From Moringa oleifera (Eukaryota; Streptophyta; Magnoliopsida; Brassicales; Moringaceae): DNA of 64,000 bases. Below are positions 26,334 to 38,567 of this stretch, one piece after another (positions within the stretch are counted from its first letter, which is position 1; each line of letters opens with the position of its first letter). The notes under the pieces are model-generated. The model worked only from the letters and a program-made list of their open reading frames with translations, had not been told where the DNA came from and did not search any database. The stretch lies in NCBI GenBank assembly GCA_021397835.1, contig JAJFZO010000659.1, positions 558,501 to 622,500 of the forward strand. Reading direction: 5' to 3'. The position numbers and the translations under genes are program-made.

Positions 26334-26500
26334 CACTATAAGGAAAATGCATCTTCCCATCAACATTTCCCGGTGTTCGAAGTGATCACTAAAAATTTAA
26401 TATTTGTGGCAGTTCTCATGACAGTTAAGACAACTTCTAGTAAATGTGTTTATTTATCTACAGTTATTTGTAATTGCTAGCGGTTTTGACTGCCAAAAAT
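26334..26500 (+). mobile_element. Possible CACTA 5' terminus
   Basis: CACTATAAGGAAAAT at 26334 has the form of a CACTA terminal repeat and is followed by GTGGCAGTTCTCATGACAGTTA and GCGGTTTTGACTGCC motifs that resemble subterminal repeats. A TNP2-type transposase relic lies 3.1 kb downstream in the same orientation, so this may be the left end of that element. No matching TTTTCCTTATAGTG end was found to the right. Confidence 0.35.
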
Positions 26501-29460
26501 TGAATTTTTTTCGACATTTTTTACACATACATATGATTGTAATCGCTGGGAATTGTTTGACATGCACATGTCTTTTCTTCCTTTTCACCTTATTTGTGAG
26601 CAATAGCTTTAAAGAAAGCTTCTTCACTCTCATAGTTCTTTTGCATCTAGCTTTTTTACCCTCTCTTCAATCCACTGAAGCTCCAACTATTCTTCTCGTA
26701 ACTCCATGGTAAAGTTTAAAGCTCAAAATCAAAGAAGCCCCAAAGTAAAACCCTAACTTTTTAACTTGATCGGCATCGCATAAAGTGGCTGCACTTCAGG
26801 AAGGCATGCAATTCTCACTCTTGTCACTTAAGTTTTCTTCAATTTCTCTTGACTCATTTATATATTAGAGAACACAAGATGTATGTTTGATTTTTTTTTT
26901 TTTTTGTGGTTTCCATTTTGGTGTAGTGAAGGACTTGAAGCTGTGCGTGTGGGGAATTTTCATTTCTCTAATAGGAGTGTTTAACTAGTTGTTTTTTTTA
27001 TGGTTGTCAGGGAGGTCAATTACTGTAACAAATATTTTTATTTAAGTTTGCTAAGTTGTTCTTGGCCATGGAGATGGAATTATCGAAAAGAGAATGCATC
27101 TAGCATAGTGAATCCTATGTGAAGTTACTTTCCTTTTCTTGAATTGAGATCAAATAAGGATTTTAGCGTGCATATGACCCTATATACACAAAATTTCTCT
27201 TTTCTCACTTCTGCTTTCCTTTCTTTTTTCTAGATTCTGCTTCTTATCCATAAAAATTATGGAGTTTTCATAATAAATTGTGGCTTTTTTTGTTGTTGAA
27301 CTCCAAATGCTTGTTCCATGAGCTGTATTATGATAATACCATTAGAGGGCCTATTATCCATGTTAGTCTTGTTTGAAGACTTGTTAACATTGGATTTGTG
27401 TCTTTTTTGTTTGATTCATTTTATTTAACTTTAAAGCATAGAACTGCATATATATTATGCTTAATGGAGTTAAACACGAATCCTTTCCTCTAAGCACATC
27501 CAGGTTACACTAGATATTAATGTATCCAAGCTATACTTATTGTACTTGCTAGGCAATCCCACTATTCTACTTTTAATAGTTTTAATCTTATAAAGGTAAC
27601 ATATCATACAGTGCAGAAGCTTTAATTTCATGCTGATGTAAATTAAACCTAACATATTATACTTATTTCTCCCTATTTGCCCTTTAGAGCTCAAACTTAA
27701 ATTGGGAATGACCATTCTAGAAAGTAATGTAAATAAGAAATAATGACATTAACTTATTCAAAAATTGCATTAGTTGATAAAGGTCTAAATGTAAATGATG
27801 TACAAACGAAAACAAATTTTTTTTCATTGCTGATTATATCACAGTTTCCATGGATTTATCTTTTATGAAGATTGATCTAGAATTAACAATATCCAATTTG
27901 CAATAGGAATTCAGGCAAAAGTCAGTAGAGCAAGGCAGAGGCATAGGATTTTCAAGTATTGTAGCCTATTTAGTGGCAAGCTTACCTAACATACTTCACA
28001 TCTTAGTTGCAATATCTTTTACTAGAAACTATTGAGCTCTCAAGTGAGAAAATGATCAATCATTTTTATATAGCCAAGTGGAATCAATTCTTGGTATCCT
28101 TGTATAAGCCACATATTTTCTATGTTTGTGCTTAGATTAGTTTTAGTCCTAAATTTGGTTTATAGTGTTCCTTAACTGTTCACTTTTGTTTTTAAATTTC
28201 TTTTTTCATTCTTATTAATTTCTCATTCACCATTTGGCTCTCACAATTGTTATTAAATTATTATGACATTTAACTGTTGTTGTCCTGAAAATACTTAAGA
28301 TACGGATGCTTATTTTGACTATTTTTATGCAATAAAATATTGTTACTTTACATGTTTACATGAAACAAATAGGATTTTATTTGTTAGTCTTAGATAGGAT
28401 CTGAAAAAAGTCAAGTATTTGTTTTTCTCATGGGCCTTGTCAAGGTGTATTATGACGAAGATATTATGTCATTTTTCATTTTTCTATTATTTTGAGAATT
28501 TAGGTATTTGGATTCCAACACTTGGAATAGTGGCCATGCAAGAAAAATCTTAATTTTGCTTTAGGTATGAGGTACCACCTCCTCAATTTTATTATTAGTT
28601 CACATACTCTCTAAGTTAAGAATGGGAAGTATGTTGTTTTTGTGGCATAAAGAATCACAATATGTCATTCTAGATAGAAAATTACAAATACTATTAAGAT
28701 CTATAACCTTTTTTTTCTTGAGGTAGACAAATTACTGCTTGCATTTTTATGCTTTTATGGTTGTATATTGTGTTTTTATTTGCAAGTTAGCTTTCTTATA
28801 GTTTTGTAATGCACATGAGATTTTAGTCCTTTTCTCATACTTTTTAATATTTTTCTTTGAGAAAGTAAAATTAAAACCTAACCTTTGTAATTCAAAATGA
28901 TAGTTACAACATACCCTCTACTCATCTTCATGCTTTCTTCTCCATTTTAGTTTGTTTATATTAACTCTATATTTTACAATACAAACAAGCTCCAAGATTA
29001 TCGACGAAAGTTAATCATATTGTAGAAGTGTAAAACTCTCAAAGCTTTTCAATTCTTCACCACGTAGATTTTTACTGAACTATAATTCCATTACTACTCT
29101 ATAGCTGAGCAAGTAGCTAGCTTTTTGTCTTTGATAACCCACTTAACATAACGTAATCAACAATTTTGTAGGATTGACAATGGTTAAATTATGGATCTCT
29201 AAGCCACAAAATACACTTGATTATCAAAAAGGTTTGGAAGGATTTAGACTTTGTCTTTACACATGCTTTTGGCAATTGTAGAATAAAGAGCCACTGTAAC
29301 CATTGTGAGTTTAGAGTAATGAAGAATAGAGAAATAGTATACAACCATTTCATTTATAGTTAGTTTTTTTCGAGATATTCTTTTTTGACCATTTCATTGT
29401 GAGTTTAGAGTATTGAAAATCAAGACAATTCATTTTTTGGAGATGATATTTTTCCTAGTC
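26501..29460. other. AT-rich stretch between possible CACTA end and transposase relic
   Basis: No domain recognised. If the element starts at 26334, this is its 5' non-coding part plus decayed first exons. The N-terminal transposase-associated domain seen in the minus-strand copy (54158) was not found here. Confidence 0.4.
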
Positions 29461-29480
29461 AAAGTAGTATCCGTAGTCAA

Positions 29481-32352
29481 GATTCAATGCATGATATGAT
29501 TCATGATGCATTCAAGACGTCCATGCATCCTATTATCACAGTATCCCATATATTGCATGAACTTTTAGATGAAGCTAAAAGGATTGTGGGTGAAGAGATT
29601 CGAGGATAAAATGGACAATATAATGATTTTGAAGATTTAATTAGAGATTGTAATGAAGAATTATATGAAAATTGTTCAAAAGATTCGAAATTGTCCTTCT
29701 TAGTCAAACTATACCATATTAAGTGCTTATGCCAAATGATTGATAAGGCAATGTCTATGGTATTAGAGTTATTACATGATGCTTTTGAGCATGTAAATAT
29801 TTCAAATTCATTTTATAAGGTGAAAAAGATAATCAAAAATTAGGCCTTAAGGCATCCTAGAAATTTTGATGCATGGAAGTCGTTTGATTCAAAAAATTTT
29901 GACTTTGTATCAGATCCACACAATGTGTAACTTGATCTAGCTATTGATGGCTTTAATCCATTTAGTACATTGAGTTTAAACTATAGTATATGGCACGTAG
30001 TGCTTATGCCATATAACTTGCCTCCGTGGATGTGTATGAAGCAGTCATCTTTTATTTTTTTTAATGATCATTCTAGGTAAGAGAATGCCAGGGAATGATA
30101 TAGATATATATTTGCAACCTTTGATCAAAGAATTAAAGGAGTTGTAGGAAGAAGGAGTTGAAACATGTGATTCATCATCCAAGCAAATATTTATGATGCG
30201 AGGAGCTCTTATGTGGACAATTAATGATCTTCCTGGACTTGGCACTTTATCCATGTGGAACACATATGCTAGGTTGGCATGTCCTTGTTGCTTTTGATTT
30301 TAAAGCTTATTGTCTTTCTCATAGTAAAAAATGGGCAGTCTTGGGTCATCGCCATTTTTGGGATGTATGACATAAGTTTAGGTTAAACTGCATCTGTTCT
30401 GATAGTAATGTTGAGTTGCAAAACCCATTGGTATGGTTATGAGGCTCAAAAATTTTGAAACAAGTAAAAGATATTGATGTCATGTTTAGAAAGAATCAAG
30501 AGGTGGATATCGGAAGAAAAAGATAACGTGTGAACCATGTTGAAGGAAGCAACACTCAACAATGGAGGAAAAAAAGTATCTTTTCTTAGCTTCCATATTG
30601 CGGGTGCAATTTACTGTGCCATAACCTTAATGTGATGCATATTGAGAAAAATGTTTGTGACAATGTGTTATATACACTGTTGAACGAGCTAGGTAGAACA
30701 AAAGATCATCTAGGTGCTCGTAATGACCTAATTTCTTTGGATGTCCAATAAGATCTTTGACCAAATGAGAATAGATGATTTCGTCCAACATTATACATAA
30801 TGTCACTTGCAATGAAAGATTAGTTTTTAAAGACCCTAAAAAATGTGATCATGGCTGATGGTTATGCTAATAATATTTTGAAATGTGTTCATTTCAAGCA
30901 TCACAAGTTTTTTCGGTTAAACTGTCATGACTCGCACATTTTCATGGAGCAATTGTTGCCCATAGTGATAAGTAAAGTGACGTCTCATAAAGTTTCTATG
31001 GTGTTGTTCAATTTATATTCATTCTTTAAAGACTTGTGTGGAAAAGTGTTAATCCCAATAAGCTTGAAATGTTGCAGAAAAGAATTGTGGTAACATTATG
31101 TCATTTAGAAATGTTATTTCCTCCCTTATTTTTTACAATGATGGTGCATTTGATTGTTCATTTGGTTAAAGAAGCAAAACGTGAAGGGCCAATATTTTAC
31201 TGATGGATGTATCTAGTTGAGAGGTAAATGAATTAACTTTATGACCTTTTTGTATTGTGCCATGTCTAGTTTAGTTTTGATTGTGTAAACTATTTTCTTG
31301 TACCTGGGTTATATGAAATGTTACATACGTAATTGGGCTGAAGTTGAAGGTTCCATGGCTCAAGGCTTCATAGCCGAAAAGTGTTCAATTTTTTCATCAA
31401 AGTATTTACATAGGATTGAGACATGGTTCAATCAAGCTAAACATGTTGAAGATCAACCTGATAATTATGACTCAATCCAAAGTAAATCTCTTTTCTTACA
31501 AATAAGACATCTAGTGGGGCATGTTGATTATTTCAATCGTACACCTATGGAGTTGCACCAAGCACATCAACATGTGTTGTTCAATTGTGAACATATTACT
31601 CGATTTGATTTTTACCCTTTAAATGATTAAGGATTATTTGTCTAATATAAGGAATTCAAGGAGTTAACCAAGAGGAGATTAAAAACCAAACATGGTTTGC
31701 ATCAGTGATTAAAAGGATAGTTCATAAGGAATTTGCTACTTGGTTTCAATCAAGAGTAAGTACCCGTGGCTTATTTGTTTAAAAAAATTTAACTGCTTCA
31801 TTGATGCTATTGGTTTTGTCACCTTTAGATTCTAAAGGACAATAATGAAGTTCATTTAAAACACCAAATCAACTTAACACGTGGCCTACTTGTCCAAGCA
31901 AGGCGGTTTAGCGCATACAATGTAAATGGTTTCAAGTTTCACACTATGAAGTGAGAAAGGGAAGAAGACATAGCATAATAGAGTATTTGGCACTTTTGGA
32001 ACTAGTAGTTATGCTATTACTCATGATAACCGTCTGGTATTTGAAGGAGTTCCATATTATGGGAATTTAATCAATGTAATAAAGTTGAATTACTATAATT
32101 GATTCAACATAACTATGTATAAATGTCAATGGGCTAACATAACAACATAGGCAAGTTTGAAAAAGGATGCTCTTTTATTTAATGTGGTGAATTTCTCATG
32201 CTTGATTCATACCAGGGAACATGCAGGTGATGAATCGTACATTAGAGCTTCAGTTACTCAAATGGTGTATTACGTGGAAGACGACTTAGATGAGTTAATG
32301 ATGATGAAAACAATAACATGTCTAGCTTTCAAGATAAAGATAACAACATAGA
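29481..32352 (+). pseudogene. CACTA (En/Spm) TNP2-type transposase pseudogene
   Basis: Translation gives the family landmarks in order: SMHDMIHDAF (29486); KLSFLVKLYHIKCL with the ELLHDAFEHVN segment (29700-29800); LDLAIDGFNPFSTLSLNYSI, then LMPYNLPPWMCMKQSSFI (29930-30050); LGKRMPGNDIDIYLQPLIKE and GALMWTINDLPGLGTLS (30070-30250); NLNVMHIEKNVCDN (30626); and HDSHIFMEQLLPI (30927). The DUF4218-like CYIRNWAEVEGSMAQGFIAE lies at 31322, and the C-terminal GFKFHT plus VNFSCLIHTREHAG region at 31930-32340. Stops and frameshifts occur throughout (for example TAA after EEIRG at 29607), so it is dead. TNP2-type proteins bind element ends and catalyse cut-and-paste transposition in the nucleus. The N-terminal Transpos_assoc-type exon is missing. 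A broken copia element begins about 800 bp downstream, where the element's 3' end would be expected. Confidence 0.88.
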
Positions 32353-32379
32353 CATCATATGATTGTAAATCTTGCTTTG

Positions 32380-32402
32380 GCTTTTTTTTTTTTTTTTTTT
32401 TT
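32380..32402. repeat. Poly-T tract
   Basis: About 21 T residues directly downstream of the transposase relic. Could be the antisense poly-A of a retroposon, but no such element was recognised beside it. Confidence 0.7.
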
Positions 32403-33149
32403 GCTCATGAATAATTTATTCCACCTAATTCAATTCGACCACCTAATTAATGCTTTACTATTAAATTAGTTGAAGGAAAAAAATGCATGTGGTTATTTTG
32501 AGGCATATAGAATATGTAAACTAAGTCATAAGTTATGTGCTCCTACAACTCTAAGATTCTTATCGATTTGTTAAAGTATTTGAGGTGGTGTAATGGCTTA
32601 GACTTTTTTATCTGTTATAATACAAGTTTGACATATGTGGTGGAATTCTTTTAATTACATGTCGCTTGTGTTTGAATAGATTCGTATTTTTCCATTTTTA
32701 ATGATATTTGCTTGAACTGTAATTATGGGTCACAAGTTTTGTAAAGGACTCCATGAAGTTCTCTAATCAAACTACAACATTTGATCAAGCGTTCAATGAT
32801 TTTTTCCCCAGTCCTAAGAAAAGTTTCAAGCAAGCATTCAATATTTCCTTTGGGTTTTGTTAAAAGTTTTTATTGAGATCTACCTTTTCCAAAGAAATAA
32901 AATTCAAATTTTACTAAAAATCTAATGGCCTAATTTTTGTTTAAGCTGCCATGAAAAGATTAAGACAATTAGCCAACCATATTTAAAAATCCATAGGATC
33001 AGAATACCTATTATTATAAGCTTTAAGAACCCATTATCATAGGGATTTGTAGGTACAAGCAACTGATATTCATAGAATCTTTATATCTGATTAGTTTCAG
33101 ATTTTAGAGTAACGGAGAAAAAGTATTACTTAGGTTCAGTCTAGGTAGT

Positions 33150-36010
33150 GTTATTTTTAAAGAGATAACAAAATCTTTCGTACAGTATACTTTTCAGCTA
33201 GAATTCATTTTGAACAATGTGCTTCATGTATCAAACATTCATAAGAATCTAGTTTTTAGGTCACTATTAAGTAAAAATGAGTTTAAGTTGGTGTTCGAAT
33301 CTGACAATTTTGTATTGACTAAACATTGGATGTTTATGGGTAAAAGGCATCTGACTAATGGGTTATTCAAAATGAATGTAATGACTATACTTTGTAATTT
33401 TAATAAAAGTACTGCAAGTTCTTCTCACTTGGTTAAATCTTTTAATTTATGGCATCATAGATTATGACATGTACATTATAGTTCTTTACAGCAGTTAGTA
33501 AACTTAGTTTATTACCTACATTTCACATTGATACTAATTATAATTATGAAATGTGTACGGAAGCTAAATTGTCCAAGAAACTACTTCAAATAATTGATAA
33601 ATACATTGAAGCTCTAGAATTAATACACAGTGATATTTGTGATTTAAAGCTCATGCAAACTAGAGATGGTAAAAATCATTTTATTATTTTTATTGATTAT
33701 TGCAGACGTTATTGTTATGTGTGTTTACTAAGAAGTAAAGATGAAGGCTTAGAAGTGTTTAAACATTATAAGATTAAGGTTAAAAATCAACTTAGCAGGA
33801 AAATAAAAGCTACAAGAAGCAATTGAGGTGCTAAATATGAAACATCATTTGGAGAGTTCTATTTAGAACATGGGACTATTCATCAAACTACATTCACCTC
33901 AATCTAATGGGGTTACGAAATGTGAGAATATGTTGATAAGTTCTGGGTTACCCTAGAACATGCGGGGGGAAGTTATTTTATCGTCAACCTAAATTCTTAA
34001 TAAAGTGCTTCATAAGAAAAAGGACATAACCTCTTATGAATTATGGAAAGGTCGAAAACATTCTTACAAATACTTGCAAGTGTGGGAGTGCTTAGCTAAA
34101 GTTATTATTCAAAACCCTAAAAGAGTAAAGATATGACCAAAAATCATTGATCCTATATTCGCTGGATATGCAAATAATAGTAGTACATATCAGTTTCTAA
34201 TGCACAAATCTGACATTCCAAATACATGAAAATACAATTATTGAATGTAGGAATGCTTTAGTTTTTGAACATATATTTCCTTGTAAAGGTGTACAAGATA
34301 TGCCTTCTCTGAAAAAAAAAAAAAAAAAAAACCCTATGATACTATAAATGGTAATCTGCAAAATGATGATGAAGAACTTAAATGTAGTAAGAGGATTAAA
34401 ACATCCAACTCATTCGAACCTGATTTTCGAACTTGTTTGTTAAAGAACAAGCCTCAAACATTTAAGGAAGCAACGTCAATCCCAAAAGCTTCGTTTTGGA
34501 AAAAAGCTGTTAATAGTGAAATTGAATCCATCATGAAAAAATCACACTTGAGAGTTGTTTAATCTTCCTCCAATGACCACGCCTTTAGGAGCTAAGTGAT
34601 TTTCATAAAGAAATTAAAATCAAATGGATTAATTGAAAAATATAAGGGTAAATTAAAAGGTAAAGGTTTTAAACAAAGAGAAGGTCTTGACTTTTTGGAT
34701 ACATATTCATCGGTTACTAGAATAACATCCATAAGAATCCTTATTGTTATTACTGCATTGTGCAACCTTGAAATTCATCAAATGGACGTCACAACAACCT
34801 TTTTAAATGGTGAATTGGGAGAAGAGATCTACATTGAACAACCTAAAGGGTTTGTTGCACCAAGATAAGAAAATAAGTTGCGTAGGCTGGTTAAGTCTTT
34901 ATATGGATGAAAGCAAGCACCAAAACAATGGCATATGAAGTTTGACAAAGAAATGTTGTCAAAGAGTTTTAAAATCAATGAATCTGACAAATGTATATAT
35001 GCTAAAATTACATCACATGGTTATGTCATAGTTTATCTTTATGTGAACAATATTTTGATTAGAGGTAGCAATAAGGACATCATTAAAACTATAAAGAGAA
35101 TGTTGATCAAAAACTGTGATATGAAAGACATAGTTATAGTAGATGTCATATATTAGGAATTAAAATTTTTGAGACATCAGATGGATTAGTATTATCTCAA
35201 TCACATCACATTGAGAAAATATTAAAAATATATAATATATATATAAAGATAGTCTAGTTAAAACACCTTATAGATATGAATCTATATTTGCGACAAACAA
35301 TCATCAAGTCATATCTCAGTTACAGTATTCTCATATCATTGGTAGTTTAATGTACTTAATGAATTATACATGCCCTGACATAGCTTAGCTTATGCCATAA
35401 ATAACTGAGTAGGTTTACGAGTAATCTAGGTAAAGATCATTGAAAGGCATTAATTAGAGTTCTTAGATACCTAAAGTATACCTTAAACTATAGGAGCTGT
35501 ATTATATTAAATATCCAGTTATACTTGAAAGGTATAGTGATATCAATTGAATATGAGACACTAAGAACTCAAATCCATAAGTGATTACATTTTCACAATT
35601 GAGGTTGGAGCTATATCATGGAAGTCCTCCAAACAAACATGTATAGCAAGGTTCACTATGGAATCAAAATTAATTGCTTTAAACAAAGTTGGACAAGAAG
35701 TAGGATGGCTTCGTAATTTCTTAAAGGGCATTCCATATTGGCCAAAGCATGCCTTTTATATGTATTCATTGTGATAGTCAATCAGTCAGCAACTAATAAA
35801 GCATAAAGTAATATATACAATGGTAAGTCTAGACACATTCGTTGAAGACACGATACCGTGAAGCAATTACTTTCAAGTGGAATAATTTCAACTGATTATA
35901 TAAAGTCAAGGGCAACCTTGTAGATCCACTTTCTAAAGATTTGTTTAGGGATAAAGTAAGGTGTTCATTGAGGGGAATTGGATTAAAGCCTCTGATAAAA
36001 AAAAATCATC
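33150..36010 (+). mobile_element. Degenerate Ty1/copia retrotransposon pol region
   Basis: Domains in order on +: gag-pre-integrase (NNVLHVSNIHKNLVFRSLLS at 33210), integrase core (LIHSDICDLK at 33620 and FIIFIDYCRRYCYVCLLRSK at 33680), and reverse transcriptase (KGKGFKQREGLDFLDTYSSV, IHQMDVTTTFLNGELGEEIY at 34780). The RT catalytic box region is LYVNNILI at 35040. An RNase H relic is at 35330-35950, ending NLVDPLSKDLFRDKV and LRGIGLKP. Stops and frameshifts are frequent. The RT box YVDD has become YVNN, and the integrase Glu in SPQxNGVAE is replaced (SPQSNGVTK). gag and LTRs were not recognised. This is an old, inactive copy in the same orientation as the adjacent CACTA transposase relic. 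Confidence 0.88.
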
Positions 36011-36745
36011 ATGATAATAACCTAACCTAGTTCACAGGAGATCCCAATATCGTGGTTCAAAAGAGACAACTAAGTTATGAAGGTCTCAATATGTACCTCA
36101 GAAGATAATAGTCTATGGTGAATAGTGCTATTTGTAATATGTGTTAGGATAACCTAAGCTTTTATTGATTTTTATAGCTTGAAAATCCAAGTGAAGTATA
36201 GTAAAACACTCTTTATAAGAAATCGCCTATAAGAGTGTGAAAAATGGCCGCTTCTATGAAAATCATAAGGCTAAATTCTCTAAAGTATTCAAAAAATCAA
36301 GAGTTATTCAAGTTCAAAATGAACACAAATGTAAGAATCAATTATGCTTAGAAAGTGACTAAGTGAGTATTATTATCTTGTTGTCGACAACCGTTATACA
36401 GTTCAAGATATCGCATTCACTAATTAGACAAGTAAATCCAATAATATATCACTAAGAAAGGTTCAAAGTCACAAGCTCCCTATTTTGATGCAGTTTCTTT
36501 TTAATCTCTTAAATGTTTTTCTTTGTCAAATTCTAGCATTGATCTAATATACGTGCAGTACTATGAATTGCAAGTTACTGTAAATTTATTTTATTTTATT
36601 ATTTCTTTGATAATTTAGTTAAAATAATTTAAATATTATTTTAAGTTGATGGTTTATATATTATTATGTATCATAAACAACAAAAAATACTCTTGATTTT
36701 GGAATTTAGTTTGAGTTTATTATTGATTTAAAATTGAACAAATAT
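36011..36745. other. Downstream of copia pol; LTR expected but not identified
   Basis: The segment after GLKPL resembles the region following copia pol (GAGATCCCAATATCGTGGTTC at 36040), where a 3' LTR normally starts. No matching upstream LTR was found, so no LTR is called. AT-rich thereafter. Confidence 0.4.
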
Positions 36746-36749
36746 GTAA

Positions 36750-37160
36750 ATAGCGATTGGGTTGGCTATGTTGATGATCCTAAAAGCACTTTTGAATATG
36801 TTTTTTCTCTTAATATTGGCCGTTTTTCTTGAAATTCAAAAATGCATGAATTTATTGCTCAATCCACCACAAAAGGCAAAATATATTTCATAACAGCTAC
36901 TGCAAGTCATTTGAGATATGATGAAAATGAACATACAAAATTATTTTGTGATAACAAATCTAACTATCGCCTCTAATCCTGCACAATATAGTAAAATAAA
37001 ACACATCAAAATCAAATTTTTTTTATTAAGGAAGAAAAGAAAGAAGGCAAGATCAAGCTCACTCATGGTAAACCAAAACTTTCAACCGCATGACATACTC
37101 ATAAGAGCTCTACCATGCAGACCATTTGGATTTTTGTATAACATGTTGGATTTACCATAA
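36750..37160 (+). pseudogene. Copia RNase H relic from a second element
   Basis: Reads DWVGYVDDPKSTFEYVFSLN, then MHEFIAQSTTKGKIYFITAT, HTKLFCDNKS, NPAQYSKIKHIKIKFF and ALPCRPFGFLYNMLDLP: the copia-type RNase H with its characteristic DDRKST-like, CDNKS and HI(D/K)xKxHF motifs and C-terminal tail. A stop follows FS in the first segment, and frames shift between segments. It duplicates a domain already present at 35330-35950, so it comes from a different copia copy. No flanking RT or LTR was seen. Confidence 0.8.
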
Positions 37161-37197
37161 AAAATCTCAAAGAGTATTGAACTTTGTGAGATTTTTT
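37157..37197. repeat. Inverted repeat (hairpin) after the RNase H relic
   Basis: AAAAAATCTCAAAG and CTTTGTGAGATTTTTT are near-perfect reverse complements (one extra T) with a short loop, starting at the stop codon of the copia relic. Confidence 0.6.
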
Positions 37198-38460
37198 TAA
37201 AATTAAAATATTTATTATTTTTTATGTAATTTAGTGGAACTAATTAAAAGTGTTTATTGCTTTTTTTTTAATATAATTGAGTTTGGCATGCTAAGAGCTA
37301 GTACCATATGCAAAAGTCTACATGTCTTTTCATTTTAATTTTGTAGTTAATATGAATTTAAATCTTATAAATATGATTTTGTTTTTACTATTAATGTGAG
37401 TGTCAACTTTCAATGAAAAAAGAATATTTTTTAAAATTTTTGATTTCATCTTTTCCACATTTGTTTGTAATATTTTTATTTTTTTTTCAATAAAAGATTT
37501 TCGAATTCACCTTGTTTTTCATGTATCTTTATTTAAGAAAAAAAATAAGTGAGTCATGTGCCACAAATCCCAATTCACCACCTATTTCTTTGATGAATGA
37601 CAAATTGTTATGATTCCATAAGCTACTTTGGAGACTGATTGGGTTAAAAAAGGATCTAGATTTCTTGAAGAAAGCTAGTTAAATGGCATGGGTTTCCTGC
37701 CGAAAATGCTACGTGGATAAACACCTCTCAACTACAGGAGAGATTCTAAAACATGGAGGACAAAGACCCAGTGAAAGATGGTATTGATAAATTGACAAGT
37801 CGATTCCTAAGCCAAATCTGAAGTATACAGAGAATGATTAAAGAGAACATGGTCTACTATCAAAGTTCAGATCCTCAAAAACAGGACAAAATTATTGCAC
37901 TTTCGTTTATTTTAACTCCGCCGAATATCATGAATAAGATGGGCAATTTTCTACTCTAATATTTGTGGTCCATTTCTCTCCTCAAGAGAATAGAAACAAA
38001 CAATTTTCTATTCTAATATTTGTGGTCCATTTTTATCACCCTAAAAGAATCATTCTCCTGCTATAAATCAACAACTTTGACTGAAACTTTTGTCAGTTTG
38101 CCCTCAAGATCTTTATGCATAGTCATTTGCATCCTTTAGTTTTATATCAGTTAGAGAAATGCCTGAGCCTAGGGACTCACTCATTAACTTTCTCCTCCGG
38201 CTCCTGAATCATTCTCTGTGCTTATTTAACACAAGAATACTTGCTTCAAGCTCATAGTATGTGCTTCTCCCATTTACCATCGGGGTCATGTACATCTTGG
38301 AGATCTAAGTAAAATGTTTCACAATCTAATGACATAAAGGACAGGTTTTGCAGCTCCCTCCAATTTTATTAATTAGGACAGTTTCTAAAGATGTTCGCCA
38401 GAGCATTGAGGAAGAGAGGTCAGAATGCGAGAGACACCAGAAACAACTGGGTCATTATCC
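37198..38460. other. AT-rich DNA between copia relic and CNX1 3' end
   Basis: No gene recognised. It contains the dispersed repeat at 37897-38068 and reaches the likely CNX1 3' UTR, on the minus strand, near 38500. Confidence 0.45.
37897..38068 (+). repeat. Dispersed repeat, copy 2, with internal 57-bp duplication
   Basis: Partner of 18219-18333. The block CAATTTTCTA(C/T)TCTAATA, followed by TTTGTGGTCCATTT, occurs twice, at 37944 and 38001, separated by 57 bp. The other copy has it once. Confidence 0.65.
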
Positions 38461-38567
38461 TGAATCTATTGCGGAAACTGTAAATTATATATTTATTTAT
38501 GATCCACAAGTAGTCATTTAGCAGATAATATTACATGTCCTACACCGGCAAGTGCCATAGAAAGCGC

